Position numbers and translations under genes: made by a program
NCBI GenBank assembly: GCA_005116965.1
Contig: SWDG01000025.1
Span: 361,883 to 425,882, forward strand
Direction of reading: 5' to 3'
From: Nitrospira sp.
GTDB taxonomy: Bacteria; Nitrospirota; Nitrospiria; Nitrospirales; Nitrospiraceae
DNA: 64,000 bases
Part shown: positions 62,127-64,000 of the stretch, one piece after another
How the letters are laid out: every line of letters begins with the position of its first letter
How positions within the stretch are numbered: the stretch's first letter is position 1
The notes under the pieces: generated by a model
What the model saw: only the letters and a program-made list of their open reading frames with translations
Databases searched by the model: none
Told to the model about the DNA's origin: nothing

Positions 62127-64000
62127 GGATATTACCGCGCGTAAAGAGCTGGAACTGGCCCAGCAAGACTTTCGAGAAACACTCGAGAGACAAGTCCGCG
62201 AACGCACTGCGACGCTGGAACAAGCCATTAGCGACCTCGAGAAAGAAGCTGAGCGGAGGCGAGGGGCCGAATCTGCGCTCAAGGCGAGCGAGCAGCGCTA
62301 CCAGTCGTTGTATGAACAGAACCCCTTCATGTACTTCACCCTTACCGCTACGGGGACGGTGTTGTCCGTCAATCAATTTGGGGCTGATCAACTTGGGTAT
62401 CAGAAGGAAGACCTCGTTGGTCGTTCGATCCTAAACGTGTTTGACACGAAGGATCACCAGACCGTGCTGACACAGCTCAAGGCCTCTGTAGCCAGTCCAT
62501 ACACGCTGTTTCAGTGGGAGATTCAAAAAACCAGAAAAGACGGGACGAGACTATGGGTCAGGGAACGAGCACGGGCCATTTACGATTGCGCCAAGCAACC
62601 CCTTGTTCTCATCTCCTGTGAAGACATCACGGAACGCCGCGACGCGGAAGACCAGCTTCAGGACAGTGAGACACGCTGGAAAGCGCTCTATGAACATGCC
62701 GGCGTGGGAATCGCGCAACTCAACCTCAATGGGCGATTTCTGCGGGTCAATCCACGGCTCTGCGAAATACTGGGGTATTCACCGGAAACGATGCTCCGAT
62801 GCACGTTTCAAGATCTCACTCATCCCGATGACCTGACAACGAATCTTCACGCTCTAGAAGAATTACTCGCCGCCAAACGTCCCTCATTTTCTGTGGAAAA
62901 ACGGTACCGCCGAAGCGATACCACTTGGATGTGGGTCGATTTGACCCTCTCGCTGGTCCGTACCGGCTCTGGCGAACCGGCCTATTGCATCGCCGTCATT
63001 CAACATATCGACGATCGAAAGCAGGCTGAACAGCTGTTGCGCGAGAGCGAAGAGCGGTTTGAAAAGGCGTTCCGGTCGAGCCCCTATCCCATCGTCATCT
63101 CCGAGCTGGAGTCAGGCCTCTGCCTGGACGCCAACGACACAGCAATTCATCTCTTCGGTTGCCGCCCGGAAGAAGTCACCGGACACACAGTGGATCAGAT
63201 CGGACTGTGGCCGACTCCCGACCACCGGCGCCAGTTTATTGCGCAGTTGACACAAACAGGATCGGTCCGGAACGTGGAGACCGCACTCCGCATGAAATCT
63301 GGAGGGTACCGTACGTGCTTGCTCTCCGCAGAGCAAATTGAGCTGAACGGCAAAAGCTGCATGGTGACGATCGGACTCGATGTCACGGAACAACGACGCG
63401 CCGAACAGGCGCTGCGGCTGACGCAAACCGCCGTCGAGAAAGCTGCTGACATGGCGTTTTGGATCGACCGAGACGCCAATATTCTCTACGCGAACGATGC
63501 AAGCTGCCAACGGCTGGGCTATCCACAAACTGAATTACTGACGATGACGGTCGCAGACTTCGACCCAAACTACCAGCCCCAATCATGGCCGCAGCATTGG
63601 GAAACCCTTCGCCAGGCAGGTCAACTCCGGTTTGAAAGCCTGCATCGGGCGAAAGGAGGCGAAGAGTACCCAGTTGAAATCGTTGCGAACTTCGTCGTGG
63701 TCGACGGCCACGAATATAATTTCGCCTTTGCCCGCGACATCTCGGATCGTAAACGTTCCTATTCACTGCTCCAAGCCGCCATCAACTCAGTCGCAGACGG
63801 ACTGCTCGTCGTCGACCGAGAGGGAAACGTGACCAGTGTGAACCAGCGGTTCCTGCACCTCTGGAACATCCCCCACGCGTTGGCCGACAGGCGAGACGAC
63901 GAGAAGCTACTGGCCTTCGTGACTAACCAGCTTCGAGAGCCTGAGGCTTTTCTGCATAAGGTTCGAGAGCTGTATGCACATCCAGAGCAGGAAAGCTTTG
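62110..64000 (+). CDS. Main part of multi-PAS sensor protein, cut by window end
   Basis: The frame stays open to the window edge (630 residues seen). After GTIEDITARKELELAQQDF comes a coiled coil (LERQVRERTATLEQAISDLEKEAERRRGAE), then successive PAS/PAC units: YQSLYEQNPFMYFTLTATGTV, ALYEHAGVGIAQLNLNGRFL, AFRSSPYPIVISELES, AADMAFWIDRDANILYANDAS and AINSVADGLLVVDREGNVTSVN. A kinase, GGDEF or EAL output probably follows outside the window. The ATG at 62110 is only the first start in the restored frame; the original start was likely 61692. Confidence 0.8.
   Translation, partial: MAGTIEDITARKELELAQQDFRETLERQVRERTATLEQAISDLEKEAERRRGAESALKASEQRYQSLYEQNPFMYFTLTATGTVLSVNQFGADQLGYQKEDLVGRSILNVFDTKDHQTVLTQLKASVASPYTLFQWEIQKTRKDGTRLWVRERARAIYDCAKQPLVLISCEDITERRDAEDQLQDSETRWKALYEHAGVGIAQLNLNGRFLRVNPRLCEILGYSPETMLRCTFQDLTHPDDLTTNLHALEELLAAKRPSFSVEKRYRRSDTTWMWVDLTLSLVRTGSGEPAYCIAVIQHIDDRKQAEQLLRESEERFEKAFRSSPYPIVISELESGLCLDANDTAIHLFGCRPEEVTGHTVDQIGLWPTPDHRRQFIAQLTQTGSVRNVETALRMKSGGYRTCLLSAEQIELNGKSCMVTIGLDVTEQRRAEQALRLTQTAVEKAADMAFWIDRDANILYANDASCQRLGYPQTELLTMTVADFDPNYQPQSWPQHWETLRQAGQLRFESLHRAKGGEEYPVEIVANFVVVDGHEYNFAFARDISDRKRSYSLLQAAINSVADGLLVVDREGNVTSVNQRFLHLWNIPHALADRRDDEKLLAFVTNQLREPEAFLHKVRELYAHPEQESF

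Noticed and set aside
1-64000. CRISPR arrays, rRNA and tRNA genes
   Set aside because: No regularly spaced repeat-spacer series and no conserved rRNA or tRNA core sequences were seen by eye; a covariance search would be needed to exclude a divergent tRNA.

Overview
The window reads as a chromosome segment of a Nitrospira-like bacterium (phylum Nitrospirota). This is an inference. It rests on a full 13-gene complex I operon with fused nuoCD, several exported proteins with VPVPA/VPLPA C-terminal sorting signals, an SmbP-type periplasmic metal-binding protein, a LuxI/LuxR pair of the kind known in Nitrospira, and moderately GC-rich coding sequence. No rRNA, tRNA or CRISPR array was seen.

Layout. 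1-6.2 kb: exported PEP-CTERM-type proteins, one with a one-base frameshift, one that lost its sorting tail and reads into a nucleotidyltransferase cassette, and two intact tandem paralogues. 6.2-8.2 kb: a truncated membrane gene, a RelBE-type toxin-antitoxin pair and an unknown gene. 8.4-11.5 kb: a DegP/DegQ protease and two exported proteins. 11.6-20.4 kb, mostly minus strand: a CzcB-CzcA-YnfA efflux operon, a His-rich exported protein, a copper-type P-ATPase with two YHS and two heavy-metal-binding motifs, and a DsbA-like protein. 20.4-29.7 kb: an Slp lipoprotein, a GntR regulator, SmbP, then a minus-strand envelope cluster (TonB, HTH protein, beta-propeller lipoprotein, beta-barrel, TlpA thioredoxin and four small His/Cys exported proteins). 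29.9-32.7 kb: secA. 33.0-49.8 kb: a MidA/NDUFAF7-type methyltransferase followed by nuoA-B-CD-E-F-G-H-I-J-K-L-M-N. 49.8-57.9 kb: YihY, an M50 protease with CBS domains, a polysaccharide deacetylase, GNAT, VOC, a DapF homologue with both catalytic cysteines replaced by serine, UvrC and an OmpP1/FadL porin. 58-64 kb: convergent luxR and luxI, a soluble histidine kinase with its NarL-type regulator, and a frameshifted multi-PAS sensor that runs off the window.

Main points for follow-up. (1) A promoter motif built on GTTGCATCTGTTGCAT lies in the downstream-gene orientation ahead of PEP-CTERM genes, tonB and His-rich genes, and may define a shared regulon. (2) A repeated hairpin module, with GGA or GGAGG in nearly every loop on the plus strand, occurs around smbP and tonB and may be an undescribed structured RNA. 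(3) A small exported protein family (His-rich, C[AS]WxC, terminal RGPP/RAPP) has expanded beside metal genes. (4) A near-perfect 20-bp lux box precedes luxI. (5) A DapF homologue has a Ser/Ser active site. (6) Many gaps between nuo genes carry inverted repeats that extend into gene ends.
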